NCBI GenBank assembly: GCA_023954355.1
Contig: JAMLID010000010.1
Span: 35,778-99,777, forward strand
Direction: 5' to 3'
Source of the DNA: Oligoflexia bacterium
GTDB lineage: Bacteria; Bdellovibrionota; UBA1018; CAIPTA01
Length of the DNA stretch: 64,000 nucleotides
Shown: positions 61,574 to 64,000 of the stretch, one piece after another
How the letters are laid out: each line of letters starts with the position of its first letter
Position numbering within the stretch: the first letter of the stretch is position 1
Notes under the pieces: model-generated
Told to the model about the DNA's origin: nothing
The model's database searches: none
Seen by the model: the letters and a program-made list of their open reading frames with translations, nothing else
Made by a program: the position numbers and the translations under genes

Positions 61574-62266
61574 ATGAAAAGCAAAGTGATTAGTGTATTT
61601 GGAATTATTTTAGTGATGACGGTTATTTTCTTTGCTTTATACCATTCGAAATCTACTCAAAATAGTATTCAAGAAAATAGTTCTGAATCGAATATAGATG
61701 ATAGTGCAGCTGAATCATCATTCGAGCCTGCACAGCAAGAAGAAAATGAGCGCCTAGTTGAAACTCAAAAAAATCTCAAAATTCAAAAAGACGAACATAA
61801 AGAGCTTACAGCCAAAGAAATTGAATCGATTCGCAGAGAAATGAAAATAACCTTAGCGGCTATGTATGCGGCTCAAAAATCGTTTTATTCAGAGTTTGGG
61901 CGCTATTCTACTGATCTACTTTCGATTGGTTATTTTCCTTCAGACAAAGAGGTTAAGATTAAATTTGGTTTTTTAGAACCCTATGTTCCGTCTACTGCTG
62001 CTAGGGGTGAAGATCCTAGAAGATTAGACTCAGATCAATTATTAGCATCTACAAAAAAAGAAGAGCGCTGGGTCTATGAAAAAACTTCAAAAAATATTCA
62101 GTTAGGTGATTACAGATCGTATTGCGCGAATAGATGTACAGCATCAGATCGCCATTTTGAGGTTATGGTTGTGGCGCAGTTTCGAGATGGCAGTAATCCT
62201 GAAATATGGACGATAGATGATAAGAAGAATCTATTGCAAATCAGTGATGGGACATCTGAGCGCTAG
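61574..62266 (+). CDS. Membrane-anchored protein with pilin-like soluble domain
   Basis: A 230-residue protein with an ordinary N-terminal signal anchor (residues 4-22, no G/FTLIEL site), an acidic low-complexity linker (24-85) and a C-terminal domain that echoes the type IV pilin at 30931. RREMKITLAAMYAAQKSFYSEF corresponds to RQSEAKIALAAVYGGEKSFYSEY, then IGYFPS to IGYSPE, and IWTIDDKK to YWTINDTK, in the same order. It has one adjacent cysteine pair (CANRC). It thus displays a pilin-like globular domain on a non-pilin anchor; the role is unknown. Confidence 0.75.
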   Translation: MKSKVISVFGIILVMTVIFFALYHSKSTQNSIQENSSESNIDDSAAESSFEPAQQEENERLVETQKNLKIQKDEHKELTAKEIESIRREMKITLAAMYAAQKSFYSEFGRYSTDLLSIGYFPSDKEVKIKFGFLEPYVPSTAARGEDPRRLDSDQLLASTKKEERWVYEKTSKNIQLGDYRSYCANRCTASDRHFEVMVVAQFRDGSNPEIWTIDDKKNLLQISDGTSER

Positions 62267-62298
62267 CATCTTAGAGAGAATTTTGGTAAAAGCACTTC

Positions 62299-62658
62299 AT
62301 GGCCGTAATTCGATTTATTTTAGGGAAGATCATTTTATTTTTAGATTTTATCTTTTCGCCTACACCTAAGGCAAGAAGCCTAGATGAATTAGATTCATTA
62401 AAGCAAAAAACAGCACATATGATGGTTTATCAATTTGAGGCCTGTCCTTTTTGCGTGAAAGTAAGAAGAGCGCTGAAAGCAGAAAATATTCCTATTACGT
62501 TTGTAGATGCCAAGAGTGATCCTTTTAAAACAGAGCTTCTTCAGGGTGGTGGCAAGCTTCAGGTGCCTTGCCTTCGAATTACCAAAGAAAACGGTAAAGC
62601 AGAGTGGATGTACGAATCTTCGGCAATTATCCATTTTCTTAAAGAACAGCTGGCGTAA
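62299..62658 (+). CDS. Glutaredoxin-like protein, membrane-anchored
   Basis: A 119-residue protein: a hydrophobic N-terminal helix (about 4-20) then a glutaredoxin/GST-N-type thioredoxin fold with the active site C49-PF-C52, VPCLRI with the cis-Pro, and a final helix (ESSAIIHFLKEQL). It would reduce disulfides or glutathione mixed disulfides at the membrane. Located 32 nt after the pilin-like gene and upstream of the ArsR regulator; a link to sulfur stress is possible. Confidence 0.85.
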   Translation: MAVIRFILGKIILFLDFIFSPTPKARSLDELDSLKQKTAHMMVYQFEACPFCVKVRRALKAENIPITFVDAKSDPFKTELLQGGGKLQVPCLRITKENGKAEWMYESSAIIHFLKEQLA

Positions 62659-62702
62659 CTATTTAAAATCTCTAAGAAAGTTATTTCTTGATTTGTTTAT
62701 GT

Positions 62703-62728
62703 ATTAGTTTATTTTTATATGAACTAAT
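62703..62728. promoter_or_regulatory. operator of the ArsR-type regulator
   Basis: ATTAGTT (62703-62709) and AACTAAT (62722-62728) pair over 7 bp with a 12-bp spacer, 18 nt before the regulator start. ArsR repressors bind such sites in their own promoters. Confidence 0.6.
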
Positions 62729-62745
62729 GAATTAAAGGAATGATA

Positions 62746-63093
62746 ATGAAAAACCAAAAGCTACTCCCAAAAAAAATATATGAAATGCAGGCAGAAGTAT
62801 GTGGTTCTTTGGCAAATCCCGTGCGTTTGATGATTTTAGATTTATTGTCTGAGAATGAGCTCACTGCTTCAGATATTCAAACTTATCTAGAGCTTCCAAA
62901 GTCTAATCTATCTCAGCATATAAATGTATTAAAGAGAGCAGGGATTTTATCGGTACGAACTGAAGGAAAGTTTCAGTTTTTGAGTTTAAAAATGCCAGAA
63001 ATTAAAGCGGCATGTGCCTTGGTTAGAAAGGTTTTGGTAGAGCAAAAAACAAAAGAAAATGACCTAATTAAAGAGTTAAAGAAAAGAGGATAA
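62746..63093 (+). CDS. ArsR-family transcriptional regulator (possible persulfide sensor)
   Basis: A 115-residue winged-helix repressor. ATG 62746 is the start (AAAGGA 6 nt upstream). LANPVRLMILDLLSENELTASDIQTYLELPKSNLSQHINVLKRAGIL is the recognition-helix region. Two cysteines, in EVCGSLANP (helix 2 region) and AACALVR (last helix), lie where BigR/SqrR-type sensors have their reactive pair; metal-site motifs (CVC) are absent. With a persulfide dioxygenase and a rhodanese next to it, sulfide or persulfide sensing is likely. Confidence 0.85.
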   Translation: MKNQKLLPKKIYEMQAEVCGSLANPVRLMILDLLSENELTASDIQTYLELPKSNLSQHINVLKRAGILSVRTEGKFQFLSLKMPEIKAACALVRKVLVEQKTKENDLIKELKKRG

Positions 63094-63094
63094 T

Positions 63095-63790
63095 ATGAAA
63101 AATAATTTAATTTTTAGGCAATTAATGGATTTAGAAAGTTCAACTTATACATATCTTTTAGCGGATAAAAATACAAAAGAGGCTATTTTAATTGATCCTG
63201 TATTAGAGCAAGTAGAGAGAGATAAAAAGCTAATAGAAGAATTGGGGCTAAAATTACTTTATACGCTAGAAACCCATGTGCATGCAGATCATATTACTGG
63301 ATCAGGAGAACTAAGAAAGGCACTGGGCTCAAAATGCATCCTAGGCAGTGGTACTACGGTAGATTGTGCTGATCGCTTACTGAAAGAGGGAGAAAAACTA
63401 AAGTTTGGCGAGTTCGAAATTATGGCTATATCTACGCCTGGCCATACAAATGGTTGTACCTCATATTATCTTGAAGGAATGTTATTTACCGGCGACGTAC
63501 TGATGATTCGTGACGTGGGAAGAACTGATTTTCAGCAAGGCTCTAACGATAATATGTTTCAAAGCTTAAATAAATTATTCAGTTACTCTGACGAAACTAT
63601 CGTTTATCCAGCGCATGACTATAGCGGACATTTTAGTACCACGATAGGCGAAGAGAAGAAGTTTAATAAAAAAATAGGTGGCCATTCATCCAAAGAAATT
63701 TTTACAGAGAGAATGTTGGCTATGAAGTTAGCTGATCCGAAAAAAATTAAAGTATCTGTACCAGCTAATATGAAATGTGGAGAAGTCTAA
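63095..63790 (+). CDS. Persulfide dioxygenase-like MBL-fold protein (ETHE1/Blh)
   Basis: A 231-residue metallo-beta-lactamase-fold enzyme. ETHE1 enzymes oxidise glutathione persulfide to sulfite using non-heme iron. H61-V-H63-A-D65-H66 (THVHADHITG), STPGHTNGC, GDVLMIRDVGRTDFQQGS and YPAHDYSG give the conserved metal ligands. ATG 63095 follows the regulator stop by 1 nt. It forms an operon with the ArsR gene and the rhodanese gene, a known sulfide-detoxification layout. Confidence 0.93.
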   Translation: MKNNLIFRQLMDLESSTYTYLLADKNTKEAILIDPVLEQVERDKKLIEELGLKLLYTLETHVHADHITGSGELRKALGSKCILGSGTTVDCADRLLKEGEKLKFGEFEIMAISTPGHTNGCTSYYLEGMLFTGDVLMIRDVGRTDFQQGSNDNMFQSLNKLFSYSDETIVYPAHDYSGHFSTTIGEEKKFNKKIGGHSSKEIFTERMLAMKLADPKKIKVSVPANMKCGEV

Positions 63791-63791
63791 T

Positions 63792-64000
63792 ATGAAAAAT
63801 CTAGAAGCAAAAGAACTTAAGGTTAAACTAGATAAAGAAGAAAAAATATGTTTGGTCGATGTTCGATCTATAGATGAATTTAGTTCTGGTCATGTTCCTG
63901 GCGCTATATGTATGCCTCTAGACTCTATAGAAGCAAGCCTAGTTAATTTACCTAAAGATAAATTGCTCGTATTGAACTGCCAATCAGGAAATCGCTCTAA
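63792..64000 (+). CDS. Rhodanese-domain protein (3' end outside window)
   Basis: Start ATG 63792, 1 nt after the stop of the persulfide dioxygenase gene. The visible 69 residues form a rhodanese domain: LVDVRSIDEFSSGHVPGAICMP and the active-site loop C-QSGNRS with the catalytic Cys. It runs off the window edge. It transfers sulfane sulfur and completes the sulfide-oxidation operon. Confidence 0.9.
   Translation, partial: MKNLEAKELKVKLDKEEKICLVDVRSIDEFSSGHVPGAICMPLDSIEASLVNLPKDKLLVLNCQSGNRS

Overview
The window reads as a low-GC (AT-rich), Gram-negative chromosome with many short secreted or membrane-anchored proteins, outer-membrane barrels, lipoproteins and a type IV pilin. The pilin soluble domain and the gene mix resemble the Bdellovibrionota (Bdellovibrio and its relatives). 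That assignment is an inference; no rRNA or other decisive marker is present.

Bases 1-22,800 are mostly ordinary chromosome. There are two ABC-F ATPases, a fatty-acid hydroxylase family protein, a chymotrypsin-fold protease, a large DUF4153 membrane protein, and a tesA-ybbA-ybbP type operon (SGNH esterase, ABC ATPase, FtsX-like permease). These are followed by a beta-propeller protein, an outer-membrane barrel, an APC permease, a methyltransferase, an MBOAT O-acetyltransferase with an SGNH-like partner, and a GNAT protein.

Bases 22,968-28,792 are a compact, visibly GC-richer island inserted in the 3' end of tRNA-Pro(UGG). It has 35-bp direct repeats at its ends, an excisionase-like gene, and an integrase reduced to its last 47 codons. 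Its cargo is a TacA/TacT-type toxin-antitoxin pair; a LysE-family exporter plus PaiB-like protein; and the guanidinium exporter SugE/Gdx. Both exporter units are preceded by a 41-nt element that I recognise as a guanidine-III (ykkC-III) riboswitch. Other cargo is a zinc-ribbon protein, a DUF1330 protein and small unknowns. The host tRNA terminator now lies on the far side of the island.

Bases 28,840-35,330 are chromosomal: RNase PH, endonuclease III, a type IV pilin, and a Ddl-like / P1 peptidase / PolX operon in which PolX has lost a polymerase catalytic aspartate. tRNA-fMet (35,501) is followed by an attachment-arm sequence matching the tRNA-Pro island in spacing and in 11-bp phased repeats. 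An ISL3-type insertion sequence and a type IIG restriction-modification gene come next, so a second, related element probably entered here.

Bases 41,300-64,000 return to chromosome. Notable units are a two-desaturase plus formyltransferase operon (47,651-50,621), and an export operon of a CxxCH lipoprotein, a small secreted protein and a Tat-exported DUF1501 protein (56,436-60,321). Others are a small secreted protein directly under a near-consensus Fur box, a membrane-anchored protein with a pilin-like domain, and an ArsR regulator / persulfide dioxygenase / rhodanese operon at the right edge.
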